DNA of 64,000 nucleotides from Comamonas sp. KCTC 72670 (GTDB lineage Bacteria; Myxococcota; Myxococcia; Myxococcales; Myxococcaceae), in the NCBI GenBank assembly GCA_014656495.1, contig BNCN01000011.1, positions 186,001-250,000 of the forward strand, read 5' to 3'. Both the position numbers and the translations under genes were made by a program. This document shows positions 8,901 to 16,007 of the stretch, piece by piece. Each line of letters opens with the position of its first letter. Position 1 is the stretch's first letter. The notes below the pieces were generated by a model that saw only the letters and a list, made by a program, of their open reading frames with translations, had not been told where the DNA came from and searched no databases.

Positions 8901-10387
8901 GCCAGTCGCGCCTCTTCCGCGAGCCGGGCCTCTTCCTCGGCAAGGCGTTCGGCTTCGAGCCGGGCCTCCTCAGCCAGTCGCGCCTCTTCCGCGAGCAGGG
9001 CCTCTTCAGCTAGGCGACGCTCCTCTTCGAGGCGAGCCTCTTCCGCGAGGCGCGCCTCTTCCTCGGCAAGGCGTTCGGCTTCGAGCCGGGCCTCTTCCGC
9101 GAGCCGGGCCTCTTCCGCGAGCCGGGCCTCTTCCGCGAGCCGAGCCTCCTCAGCCAGTCGCGCCTCTTCCGCGAGCCGAGCCTCCTCAGCCAGTCGCGCC
9201 TCTTCCGCGAGCCGGGCTTCCTCAGCCAGTCGCGCCTCTTCCGCGAGGCGAGCCTCTTCAGCGAGTCGGGCTTCCTCAGCGACGCGACGCTCTTCTTCGA
9301 GCCGGGCCTCTTCCGCGAGGCGAGCCTCTTCTGCGAGTCGGGCCTCCTCAGCCAGTCGCGCCTCTTCCGCGAGGCGAGCCTCTTCCGCGAGCCGGGCCTC
9401 TTCCGCTAGGCGACGCTCCTCTTCGAGGCGAGCCTCTTCCGCCAGTCGCGCCTCTTCCTCGGCAAGGCGTTCGGCTTCGAGCCGAGCCTCTTCAGCCAGG
9501 CGCGCCTCTTCCGCCAGCCGCGCCTCTTCCGCCAGCCGCGCCTCCTCCGCGAGCCGAGCTTCCTCAGCGACGCGACGCTCTTCTTCGAGGCGCGCCTCTT
9601 CCGCCAGCCGGGCCTCTTCCGCGAGGCGACGCTCTTCTTCGAGCCGCGCCTCTTCCGCGAGTCGAGCCTCCTCAGCGATCCGCCGCGCCTCTTCGAGCCG
9701 CGCCTCCTCCTCCGCCCGCCGCCGAGCCTCTTCCTCCTCGCGACGGAGCCGTTCGCGCTCGCTCCACTCCTCCACGGAGAGCGCCTGAACGGAGCCCTCG
9801 CGCTCCAGCACGAGCAGCAGGGCCTCCTGCGCGGGCGTCAGCGCCTCCGGCTCCCGGAACTCCGCCAGCGTCTCCAGGAACGCCCGCTCCGACGCATCCG
9901 AGATCCACGGGCCGCAGGCCTCGACATCCTCACACCGGAACACGCGCGCGGCCCCGTCGCGAACGGGCACCTCCAGCGCCGCGCGCACCACCCTCGCGCC
10001 CGCGATGGGCCGGAACGCCTCCGCCTCCACCTCCCCCGGCTCGAACGCCGCGCGCTCGGCCAGCGCGCTCAGCCTCCGCACGTGGGCCAGCACCTGCTGC
10101 TCCGCCACCACCTCCGGCACCAGGCCGAACTCCTCCAGCGTCTCCGCGTCCGGAATCCCCGCCCCACCGCGCGCCCACAGCGTATCCAGCGCCTCCGCGC
10201 CGAGCAGCCCGGACTGGAGCAGCGCCTGCGCGGGGCTCTGGTACCCAAAGCCCAGCTGCGTCCCCACCAGGTCGCCCTCGCGCAAGAGCAGCCGGGACTC
10301 ACGCCCTCCCGAGGAAAGCGTGAGCCACCCGGTGGCTCGGGACTTGTGGGCGGAGTAGAGCGCTTCGGCGGCCTGCGACGGGGTCAT
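5906..10387 (-). CDS. Giant PATAN-like / hexapeptide-helix / J-domain / TPR protein (1493 aa)
   Basis: The start is ATG 10387 (MTPSQAAEALYSAHKSR). About 1-150 resembles a DUF4388/PATAN domain (SRATGWLTLSSGGRESRLLL, REGDLVGTQLGFGYQSPAQAL). About 205-855 is a nearly uninterrupted charged repeat built on LAEEAR with LEEERR and LEAERL variants, predicted to be one long helix. About 860-1255 is acidic linker with several DDDAD/DEEEDSD patches. About 1257-1325 is a J-domain (DHFYVLGVAQDATRDQVKSA, with the HPD motif in VFHPDRLPPS) that would stimulate an Hsp70 ATPase. About 1350-1485 is TPR (ADDLYKMGEVFFRKRDFTTA). No signal peptide or membrane segment is seen. It sits upstream of another PATAN-TPR gene on the same strand. 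The domain string suggests a cytoplasmic scaffold that places a DnaK co-chaperone far from an anchoring domain; this role is inference. Confidence 0.85.
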   Translation of the reverse strand: MTPSQAAEALYSAHKSRATGWLTLSSGGRESRLLLREGDLVGTQLGFGYQSPAQALLQSGLLGAEALDTLWARGGAGIPDAETLEEFGLVPEVVAEQQVLAHVRRLSALAERAAFEPGEVEAEAFRPIAGARVVRAALEVPVRDGAARVFRCEDVEACGPWISDASERAFLETLAEFREPEALTPAQEALLLVLEREGSVQALSVEEWSERERLRREEEEARRRAEEEARLEEARRIAEEARLAEEARLEEERRLAEEARLAEEARLEEERRVAEEARLAEEARLAEEARLAEEARLAEEARLEAERLAEEEARLAEEARLEEERRLAEEARLAEEARLAEEARLAEEARLAEEARLAEEARLEEERRVAEEARLAEEARLAEEARLAEEARLAEEARLAEEARLAEEARLAEEARLAEEARLAEEARLAEEARLEAERLAEEEARLAEEARLEEERRLAEEALLAEEARLAEEARLEAERLAEEEARLAEEARLAEEARLAEEARLAEEARLEAERRLAEEARLAEEARLAEEARLEAERLAEEARLAEETRLAEEARLEEERRVAEEARLAEEARLAEEARLEEERRVAEEARLAEEARLAEEARLEEERRVAEEVRLAEEARLAEEARLAEEARIEEERRVAEEARLAEEARLAEEARLEAERLAEEARVAEEARLEEERRLAEEARLAEEARLAEEARLAEEARLEEESRLAEVARQAEEERLAEEARLAEAAERRAEEARLEAERLAEEAERLAEEARLAEEVRIEAERLAEEARLAEERRLAEAAHLAAEARRAEEIWAAEEARLAEVARAEEARQAEEVRLEVERRRADAVRRGKESRAAEQARQAEEASFADDARQPEPAAPPAVDIPELAAEDVEALTLEVGDILLTEVPASSAEPDASLEAGTPALDLAGGDESPDALRLARQKAQAELVRDMEEALRRSKSQPLEPWLADEPPRSSPPSRTEDRVPVQDEPWSTAQISLSDPAGTETELPLLEVEPEPEIWAVSEPLPAPQPSRAAGPPVLQPVGDDDADILLEASPDEEEDSDWATQAPAPSQARSGAAAPKAGDEDLWRIVSFDKDEGADTLTASFEAALLQVDSHLESLVRSDVNQPNIDFDEPPVEAIVEATIEPVAPASSGAFPGDNSWPTGQTDWDEPSGDLDDWDFDEDDVAADPSNPDEAAKLRRQRLLRRAMENMGVLGGRTPPTPGAAPAAGATPEQAAAPAPSAPETPKPDEARLAQQLEQRFADVQAKRDHFYVLGVAQDATRDQVKSAFLSLAKVFHPDRLPPSLPHMAPKITAVFEAIREAYEVLYDDARRKTYQQNLQAQQALPKPPASTPATTAPVLRPQARQDSNADDLYKMGEVFFRKRDFTTASEHYERAHALDPRPLYLAARAWAIYMDPARKADMPKAKQMMADVVRADPNCDRAHYQLGVIARVEGDMDRAERCFREAVRANPKHLEANQELRLIDMRKKNPPKKGGFFR
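7800..9775 (-). repeat. 18-bp tandem coding repeat (LAEEAR hexapeptide array)
   Basis: About 2 kb consists of an 18-bp unit encoding LAEEAR and close variants, read on the plus strand as phrases like GCCTCTTCCGCGAGCCGG. Larger blocks, such as LEEERRVAEEARLAEEAR, recur several times, indicating segmental duplication as well as unit expansion. The repeat is in frame throughout. Reverse frames also stay open across it because of composition. It is likely unstable by slippage and hard to assemble from short reads. Confidence 0.9.
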
Positions 10388-10451
10388 GCGTCGCCGCAGT
10401 GTAGTCCCTCCACACGGCCCCTCAACTTGCCGAGGGCGCTTGCCTGCCCGC

Positions 10452-10925
10452 TCAGGTGAAACGGACCTGTCGCAGGGCCTCGTAGGTCCCAATCCCCACC
10501 GAGGTGGACAGGTTCAGGCTCCGCCGGTCCTCCAGCATGGGAATCGTCACCGGCGTCCCCGTCCCCCCCTCCATCACCTCCGGGGCCAGCCCGGACACCT
10601 CCGAGCCGAACACCAGGTGGTCCCCCTCCTCGAACCGGGCCTCGTACAGGGATGTCGCGGCCCGGGCGGAGAACAGCCAGCGGCGGGCCTCCGGGTAGTC
10701 CGCCACATAGGCCGCATAGGTTGGATACAGGCGGAGAAATACCTTGTCCCAGTAGTCCAGGCCGGCCCGCTTGAGCTGCTTGTCGTCGATGGAGAACCCC
10801 AGGGGCTCCACCAGGATGAGCCGGCAGCCCGTGACGGCGCACAGCCGGGCGACGTTGCCCGTGTTGGGGGGAATCTGGGGAGAAACGAGGACCAGGTGGA
10901 GAGGACGCGCCAGGGGCTCGAGCAT
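10452..10925 (-). CDS. trmL: tRNA (cytidine(34)-2'-O)-methyltransferase TrmL-like (SPOUT family)
   Basis: TrmL methylates the ribose of the wobble nucleotide in tRNA-Leu isoacceptors. The 157-aa protein has the SPOUT signatures VSPQIPPNTGNVARLCAVTG at the N-terminus, LVFGSEVSGL in the middle, and IPMLEDRRSLNLSTSVGIGT at the C-terminus, which forms the trefoil knot. Length matches the single-domain TrmL group rather than larger TrmH/RlmB proteins. It diverges from the DUF192 gene with only 17 bp between starts, so any shared promoter elements would overlap the coding regions. Confidence 0.9.
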   Translation of the reverse strand: MLEPLARPLHLVLVSPQIPPNTGNVARLCAVTGCRLILVEPLGFSIDDKQLKRAGLDYWDKVFLRLYPTYAAYVADYPEARRWLFSARAATSLYEARFEEGDHLVFGSEVSGLAPEVMEGGTGTPVTIPMLEDRRSLNLSTSVGIGTYEALRQVRFT

Positions 10926-10942
10926 GGGGTAGAAGGCGCTAC

Positions 10943-11299
10943 ATGCGCTGGAAGGTGAACAACGAGACGCGGCAACGGCTGCTCGCGGACCGGGCAGAAC
11001 GAGCCAGCTCGTTCGTCCAGAGGTTCAAGGGGCTCATGGGGCGGCGCTCGCTGGCCGTGGGCGAGGGGCTGCATATCGCCCCCTGCAACTCCATCCACAC
11101 TTTCTTCATGCGCATCCCCATTGACGTGCTGTTCCTGGACGCCCAGGGCCGCATCGTCAAGCAGATGCCCGCGCTTGTCCCCTGGCGGGCCACGTCCGTG
11201 TATTTCCAGTCACGCTCCGTCCTGGAGCTCCCCGCGGGCGTGCTGGCGGCCAGCGGGACCCAGGAGGGGGACCTGCTCAGCTTCGAGCCGGTACCCTGA
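10943..11299 (+). CDS. DUF192 family protein
   Basis: The 118-aa protein matches the DUF192 family in size and pattern: RFKGLMGRRSL near residue 28, GLHIAPCNSIHTFFMRIPID in the middle, and ELPAGVLAASGTQEGD near the end. The family is a small beta-rich fold of unknown biochemical function, often exported; no signal peptide is obvious in this copy. The GLMGR and C-N-x-I-H-T-F-F-M positions are the conserved ones. It is followed by a PP2C phosphatase gene on the same strand after a 118 bp gap with its own promoter-like sequence, so cotranscription is uncertain. Confidence 0.85.
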   Translation: MRWKVNNETRQRLLADRAERASSFVQRFKGLMGRRSLAVGEGLHIAPCNSIHTFFMRIPIDVLFLDAQGRIVKQMPALVPWRATSVYFQSRSVLELPAGVLAASGTQEGDLLSFEPVP

Positions 11300-11346
11300 G
11301 GCCCGGCCCGGAGGGCCCACGCCTGTCCGGCCGGGATGCACGAGTT

Positions 11347-11376
11347 TTGACCGATTTCCGAGCGCTTTGTTAACCT
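11347..11376 (+). promoter_or_regulatory. Candidate promoter upstream of the PP2C phosphatase gene
   Basis: TTGACC (11347-11352) is followed after 18 bp by TAACCT (11371-11376), preceded by an extended -10 TG at 11369-11370 region. The -35 matches consensus at five of six positions; the -10 is poor. It lies about 45 bp before ATG 11418. Confidence 0.3.
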
Positions 11377-11417
11377 CCGGCGCCACGTTTCTCGCCCCTT
11401 TAGAAGAGTTCTCGCGC

Positions 11418-12182
11418 ATGCGCATCGAGGTAGCTGGCAGCACCCACGTTGGGATGAAGCGGAATCACAACGAGGACAACTTCCTGATGCTCCCGGAAGA
11501 GTTTCTCTTCTGCGTCGCGGACGGCATGGGCGGCCACTCGTCAGGCGAAATCGCCAGCCGCATCGCGGTGGACGAGCTCGGGGAGTTCTACAAGCTCACG
11601 TCCAAGGACCAGGACTGCACCTGGCCCTTCAAGATGGACAAGACGCGCAACTATGACGAGAACCGGCTGGCCACCGGCATCAAGCTCGCCAACGCGCGCA
11701 TCTTCGAGAAGGCCAGCTCCGAGTCGAAGTACAAGGGCATGGGCACCACCATCGTCTCGGTGCACTTCGGGCAGAGCGCCGTCTACGTGGGCCACGTGGG
11801 CGACAGCCGCGTGTACTACTTCCGCGACGGCGCGCTGAAGCAGGTGACGGAGGACCACTCCCTGCTCAACGACTACCTCAAGGCGAAGAAGCTCTCGCCG
11901 GAGGAGGTGGAGAACTTCCCCCACAAGAACGTCATCGTCCGGGCGCTCGGCATGAAGGAGAACGTCCAGGTGGACGTGTCGCGCGTGGAGCCGAAGGAGG
12001 ACGACGTCTTCCTGCTGTGCTCGGACGGCCTGAGCGGCATGGTGACGGACGCGCAGATGCAGGAAATCCTGCAGCGCACGCCGGAGCTGGAGAAGGCCTG
12101 CTCGCAGCTCATCGACATGGCCAACGCCGCAGGCGGCAACGACAACGTCACCTGCGTGCTGGCCCGCTACCACGCCGCCTGA
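11418..12182 (+). CDS. PP2C-type serine/threonine protein phosphatase
   Basis: This soluble 254-aa metal-dependent phosphatase starts at ATG 11418 (MRIEVAGSTHVGMKRNHNED). Motifs in order: RNHNEDNF (metal-binding acidic residue), FCVADGMGGHSSGEIAS (core DGMGG), GTTIVSVHF, YVGHVGDSRVYYFRDG, a DHSLLNDYL segment, LLCSDGLSGMV (second metal site) and NAAGGNDNVTCVLAR at the C-terminus. The order and length match the Stp1/PrpC group that reverses Hanks-type kinase phosphorylation. Myxobacteria have many such kinases; none is adjacent here. There is an insertion around residues 65-90 (KLTSKDQDCTWPFKMDKTRN) compared with minimal family members. Confidence 0.93.
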   Translation: MRIEVAGSTHVGMKRNHNEDNFLMLPEEFLFCVADGMGGHSSGEIASRIAVDELGEFYKLTSKDQDCTWPFKMDKTRNYDENRLATGIKLANARIFEKASSESKYKGMGTTIVSVHFGQSAVYVGHVGDSRVYYFRDGALKQVTEDHSLLNDYLKAKKLSPEEVENFPHKNVIVRALGMKENVQVDVSRVEPKEDDVFLLCSDGLSGMVTDAQMQEILQRTPELEKACSQLIDMANAAGGNDNVTCVLARYHAA

Positions 12183-12189
12183 GCGGCGC

Positions 12190-13218
12190 TCAGCGTCCGT
12201 TCAGCGGCGCGGCAATCCGGTGCGCGCCCCAGGCGAGCACCTCGGAGAGGGCTTCCTGAGGGGACACCACGGTGTCCTCGAAGACGGTGGTCCGCTCCAG
12301 CCGGGCCCCCGCTTCCACCCGGGCCCCTGCTTCCAGCGACACACCGGGCCCCACGGCCGCACCCGCGGCCACCGAAGCCCCCTGCCCCAGGTACGCCGGG
12401 CCCCGCACCGTCCCGTCCGCGCGGGCGGAAGGCTGGGCCCACGTCCCGCCCACGTCGCGGGAGGTGCCCGCCAACGGGGAGTCCGCGCCCAGCCACTCCA
12501 GGCGCACGCGCCCGGCGAGCACGTCCTGCACGGTGGCGAGGTAACGCGAAGGCGTGCCCAGGTCGGACCAGTACCCGTCCACCCGAACACCCCGCACCGT
12601 CTGGCCCGCCGCCATGGCGCGCACGTAGACGCCGCGGTTGATGTCCTCCTCACCCTCCGGCGACATGAAGTCGAAGACGCGCGGCGACATCACGTGCACG
12701 CCGGTGAAGTGCCACGGGGACAGGCCTTCACCACCGGGCCCGTGGCCCGCGATGCGCCGCACGTGCCCCGCCGCGTCCAGCTCCACCGCGGCGTAGGTCT
12801 CCCCCACCGGCATGGGCTGCAGCACCATGGTGGCCAGCGCGCCGGAGGCCCGGTGCATGGCCACCACCGGCCGCAGGTCCACCGGGTAGAGGATGTCCCC
12901 GTTGAACACGAGGAAGTCGTCGCCCGCCAGGAAGTCGCGCAGGCCGCGGATGCCGCCGCCCGTGCCCTGGATGACGGGCTCGTGCACCACGTGAAGCGGC
13001 AGCCCCGCGCGAGCGCACTCGGCGCGGGCCACCGAGGCCATGGTGTCCGGCAGGTGGTGGGTGTTGATGCCCACCGCCGTCACGCCCGCCGCCTTCAGCA
13101 CCGCCAGGTGGTAGCGAAGCAGCGGCTGTCCCAGCAGCGGCAGCGCCGGCTTGGGCCAGCGCTCGGTGAGCGGACGCAGGCGCGTGCCCAGGCCCGCGCA
13201 GAGGACCATGGCCTTCAT
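12190..13218 (-). CDS. Sugar-1-phosphate nucleotidyltransferase, MurU-like
   Basis: Residues 1-225 are a nucleotidyltransferase fold with GLGTRLRPLTERWPKPALPL (nucleotide-binding signature), HHLPDTM, EPVIQGTGGG and FLVFNGDIL (metal-binding Asp). The C-terminal part (about 255-320) has loose hexapeptide-repeat character (AYLGQGASVAAGAAVGPGVS), suggesting a short left-handed beta-helix. The start ATG 13218 is one base after the stop of the upstream kinase gene, so translation is coupled. The kinase/nucleotidyltransferase pairing is that of AmgK-MurU, which converts N-acetylmuramate to UDP-MurNAc. MurU itself normally lacks a beta-helix tail, so mannose-1-phosphate or other sugar substrates remain possible. 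Confidence 0.8.
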   Translation of the reverse strand: MKAMVLCAGLGTRLRPLTERWPKPALPLLGQPLLRYHLAVLKAAGVTAVGINTHHLPDTMASVARAECARAGLPLHVVHEPVIQGTGGGIRGLRDFLAGDDFLVFNGDILYPVDLRPVVAMHRASGALATMVLQPMPVGETYAAVELDAAGHVRRIAGHGPGGEGLSPWHFTGVHVMSPRVFDFMSPEGEEDINRGVYVRAMAAGQTVRGVRVDGYWSDLGTPSRYLATVQDVLAGRVRLEWLGADSPLAGTSRDVGGTWAQPSARADGTVRGPAYLGQGASVAAGAAVGPGVSLEAGARVEAGARLERTTVFEDTVVSPQEALSEVLAWGAHRIAAPLNGR

Positions 13219-13219
13219 C

Positions 13220-14260
13220 TCAGGCCGCCAGTTCCGGCACGTACTTCGCCACCAGGTCCTGCAGCTTGCGCAGCTCCGGCCGCCGCGCGAAGCCTTCGCG
13301 CACGTAGCGCAGCGACGCGGGGATGGACACCAGGAAGCCCGGGTTGCCCTTCACGCGGTGGATGAACTCGAAGCGCCCCGCGTCCTTCAGCTTGCGCTGG
13401 ATGGTGAGCAGGTCGAAGAAGGCCTTGAACGACGGTGCGTCGATGCGCTCGCCACTCACCTCCTCGAAGGTGGCGATGTAGCGGTCCAGCATCGCGTCCA
13501 CGAAGCCCCGGTCCAGCTCCACGTAGCTGTCGCGCAAGAGCGCCACCAGGTCGTACTGGCGCGGGCCCTGGAGCGCGTCCTGGAAGTCGATGACGACCAG
13601 CTCGCCCTCCTTCACCATGATGTTGCGGCTCTGGTAGTCGCGGTGCGTGAAGCCCCGGGGCGCCGCGGCCAACTGCTTCGCGATGTCACGGAAGGTCGCG
13701 TCCAGCTCCGCGCGCTCCTCGGCCGTGGGCTGCTTGCCGCTCCACGCCTCCAGGCCCCACTCGCGGAAGTGGTGCAGCTCCCAGTCGTAGAGGTCCTCGT
13801 CGAAGGCGCGGGTGAAGGCCAGGCAGTCCGGGTCCTCCGCCTTCTCCGCCGCGGCGCGCAGGCGCGCGAGCAGGTCCACCGCGCGCGTGTAGAGCGCCTC
13901 GTGGTGCTTGCCGCCCTCCAGCGCGGACTCGAAGGTGATGTCGCTCAAATCTTCAATCACCATCATCCCCGCCGGCTCGTCGTAGCGGAGGATGCGGGGC
14001 ACGCGCACGTTCAGCTTCTCCAGGTAGCGGTGCACGTTGAGGAAGGGCAGCTCCTTGGGCGGCTCTCCCTTGGTGGCCTCGTCGCTCTTCTTCGTCGAGT
14101 CAGGCGGCATCACCATCACCACCCAGCTCTCGGGGGGCGCGCCAACGCGGTAGTACGAGCGGCTGCTCGCCTCGCCCTTCAGCTTCGTGATGGCGGCGTG
14201 GGCAACGGGACGGCCAATGGCCTGTCCCACCTGGTCGCGCAGGGCGGCCTCGAGTTCCAT
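13220..14260 (-). CDS. Aminoglycoside-phosphotransferase-fold sugar kinase, AmgK-like
   Basis: The start ATG 14260 (MELEAALRDQVGQAIGR) has GGAG upstream; longer frames run into intergenic sequence. The 346-aa protein has an APH/choline-kinase fold: a GEASSRSYYRV nucleotide-loop region, MMVIEDLSD hinge, catalytic FTHRDYQSRNIMV (Brenner-type HxDxxxxN), and VVIDFQDALQGPRQYDLVAL (metal-binding DFQD). These match AmgK, the anomeric N-acetylmuramate/GlcNAc kinase of the peptidoglycan-recycling bypass. The directly following nucleotidyltransferase gene supports that assignment. Antibiotic resistance is not implied. Its promoter region is the 290 bp divergent gap to the cystathionine beta-synthase gene. 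Confidence 0.8.
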   Translation of the reverse strand: MELEAALRDQVGQAIGRPVAHAAITKLKGEASSRSYYRVGAPPESWVVMVMPPDSTKKSDEATKGEPPKELPFLNVHRYLEKLNVRVPRILRYDEPAGMMVIEDLSDITFESALEGGKHHEALYTRAVDLLARLRAAAEKAEDPDCLAFTRAFDEDLYDWELHHFREWGLEAWSGKQPTAEERAELDATFRDIAKQLAAAPRGFTHRDYQSRNIMVKEGELVVIDFQDALQGPRQYDLVALLRDSYVELDRGFVDAMLDRYIATFEEVSGERIDAPSFKAFFDLLTIQRKLKDAGRFEFIHRVKGNPGFLVSIPASLRYVREGFARRPELRKLQDLVAKYVPELAA

Positions 14261-14484
14261 ATCGACGGGGTTCTCCGGAGGGGGTTGTTGCAAGGTCCCC
14301 GCGAGTATCGGAGGCGGCCCCGCCCGGGTCAAAGCCCTGTCCCGGTGGATGCCCGCATACCCTTCGGGCTGTCGCCCACCCGTCGGGCAAGCAACCTTTC
14401 CCCGCCCACGTCCGGGTGCGTCGGAACACCCCACCCCTTGGGGCGGGTTCACCGCAGTCCCAGGGAACAAGAGGCCACACGCTG

Positions 14485-14513
14485 TCGACCGGGCCCCAGC
14501 GGCGGCATATAAG
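14485..14513 (+). promoter_or_regulatory. Promoter for cystathionine beta-synthase gene
   Basis: TCGACC (14485-14490), a 17-bp spacer, and TATAAG (14508-14513) form a good sigma-70-like promoter; the -10 matches five of six positions. The start codon at 14551 is 38 bp downstream and is preceded by GGAAA. The rest of the 14261-14484 divergent gap holds no gene that I can support. Confidence 0.6.
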
Positions 14514-14550
14514 ACGCGCCGCGAACCCTCATTTACTTACGGAAACCGCG

Positions 14551-15918
14551 ATGGACATCCACGAGAACATTCTCACCGCCATTGGCAACACGCCGCTGGT
14601 CAAGCTCAACAAGCTCGTCGGACCGAACGACGCCACCGTGCTGGTGAAGTGCGAGTTCATGAACCCCGGCGCGTCCATCAAGGACCGCATGGCGCTCTAC
14701 ATCCTCGAGAAGGCCGCGCGGGAGGGCAAGCTCAAGCCCGGCGGCACCATCGTCGAGAACACGTCCGGCAACACCGGCATGGGCGTGGCGCTGGCCGCCG
14801 CGGTGAAGGGCTACAAGTGCATCTTCACCATGCCGGACAAGATGTCCCTGGAGAAGATCAACCGCCTGAAGGCGCTGGGCGCGCAGGTGGTGGTGACGCC
14901 GACGAACGTGCCGGCCGAGGACCCGCGCAGCTACTACGAGACGGCCAAGCGCCTGCACCGCGAGACGCCGGGCGCGTTCATGCTGAACCAGTACCACAAC
15001 CCCGACAACATCGAGGCGCACTACAACACCACCGGTCCTGAGATCTACAAGCAGACCGAGGGCAAGTTCGACTACTTCGTCGCGGGCCTGGGCACCGGCG
15101 GCACGATGAGCGGCGCCGGCAAGTTCCTGAAGGAGAAGATCCCCGGCCTGAAGAACGTGGGCGTGGACCCGGAGGGCTCCGTCTACGAGGGCTACTTCAA
15201 GACGGGCAAGCTGACCGAGCCGCACGTCTACAAGGTGGAAGGCATTGGCGAGGACATGCTGTGCGGCGCCATGGACTTCACCCACCTGGACGACGTGCGC
15301 CAGGTCGATGACCGGCAGTGCTTCATCGCCGCGCGCCGCCTGGCGCGTGAGGAAGGCATCTTCGCCGGCGGCTCCTCCGGCGCGGCCATCCACGTCGCGG
15401 TGCAGTTGGCCAAGGAAGTCGGCAAGGGCAAGACGATTGTCGTCGTGCTGCCGGACTCGGGCAGCAGCTACATCAGCAAGTTCCACTCCGACGAGTGGAT
15501 GCGCGACAACGGCTTCCTGGAGGACAAGGGCTCCGGCACCATCCGCGACATCCTGGGTGACAACCGCAAGGACGTGAAGACGGCCCGCCGCGGCGACAAG
15601 GTGGACCAGGTGGTGGAAACGATGCGGGGCCACGGCATCAGCCAGATGCCGGTGGTGGACGCCGACGGCCGCACCGTGGGCATGGTGCACGAGTACGACC
15701 TGCTCAACGCGCTGGTGGCCGGCAAGGTGAAGTTCACCGACACCATCGACGCCATCATCGCCCCGCTCCAGGGCGCGCTGTCGCTGGACACCAGCATCGC
15801 CCGCCTGCGCGAGGTGTTCGCCCAGGACAACGTGGCGGTGGTGAAGGACGGCGAGAAGGTCGTCGGCATCGTCACGAAGATCGACCTCATCGACTACCTG
15901 CACCGCACGGCGGCGTAG
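14551..15918 (+). CDS. cbs: Cystathionine beta-synthase with C-terminal CBS domain pair
   Basis: The enzyme condenses homocysteine with serine to cystathionine, the first step of reverse transsulfuration. Residues 1-320 are the PLP fold II domain: IGNTPLVKLNKL, the PLP lysine in NPGASIKDRMALY, ENTSGNTGMG, GTGGTMSGAGKFL, and GGSSGAAIHVA. Residues about 335-455 form two CBS motifs (VVETMRGHGISQMPVVDADG; VVGIVTKIDLIDYL). The N-terminal heme-binding region of animal enzymes is absent. O-acetylserine sulfhydrylase is the main alternative, but the CBS pair and the nearby gamma-synthase/lyase gene (18684-19829) favour transsulfuration. Confidence 0.92.
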   Translation: MDIHENILTAIGNTPLVKLNKLVGPNDATVLVKCEFMNPGASIKDRMALYILEKAAREGKLKPGGTIVENTSGNTGMGVALAAAVKGYKCIFTMPDKMSLEKINRLKALGAQVVVTPTNVPAEDPRSYYETAKRLHRETPGAFMLNQYHNPDNIEAHYNTTGPEIYKQTEGKFDYFVAGLGTGGTMSGAGKFLKEKIPGLKNVGVDPEGSVYEGYFKTGKLTEPHVYKVEGIGEDMLCGAMDFTHLDDVRQVDDRQCFIAARRLAREEGIFAGGSSGAAIHVAVQLAKEVGKGKTIVVVLPDSGSSYISKFHSDEWMRDNGFLEDKGSGTIRDILGDNRKDVKTARRGDKVDQVVETMRGHGISQMPVVDADGRTVGMVHEYDLLNALVAGKVKFTDTIDAIIAPLQGALSLDTSIARLREVFAQDNVAVVKDGEKVVGIVTKIDLIDYLHRTAA

Positions 15919-15948
15919 TCACCGGCGCCCCGCGCGCCTGGATGCACG

Positions 15949-15989
15949 AAGGGCCTCCCGCTCCCAGTAAAGGGAACGTGGAGGCCCTT
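15949..15989. terminator. Bidirectional hairpin between cbs and the MaoC gene
   Basis: AAGGGCCTCC (15949-15958) and GGAGGCCCTT (15980-15989) form a perfect 10-bp stem with a 21-nt loop that can itself pair TCCC/GGGA. It sits 30 bp after the cbs stop and 19 bp before the convergent MaoC stop. A similar hairpin occurs at 18615-18654. Confidence 0.65.
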
Positions 15990-16007
15990 GGTGTTTCCGG
16001 CCCGGCC

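Noticed and set aside
7800..9775. CRISPR or satellite DNA
   Set aside because: The repeat has no spacers and is in frame within a gene with flanking domains; it is coding.
7777..10323. Long plus-strand open frames opposite the hexapeptide repeat gene
   Set aside because: They exist because an 18-bp repeat that avoids stops in one frame also avoids them in others. Their translations are arrays of Pro/Arg/Leu or Ser/Arg with no start signals, and the minus-strand frame has recognisable domains.
13220..14260. Aminoglycoside resistance phosphotransferase
   Set aside because: The fold is shared, but coupling to a sugar nucleotidyltransferase points to a sugar kinase.
14551..15918. O-acetylserine sulfhydrylase (CysK)
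   Set aside because: The C-terminal CBS pair, the length and the gamma-synthase/lyase gene nearby favour cystathionine beta-synthase.
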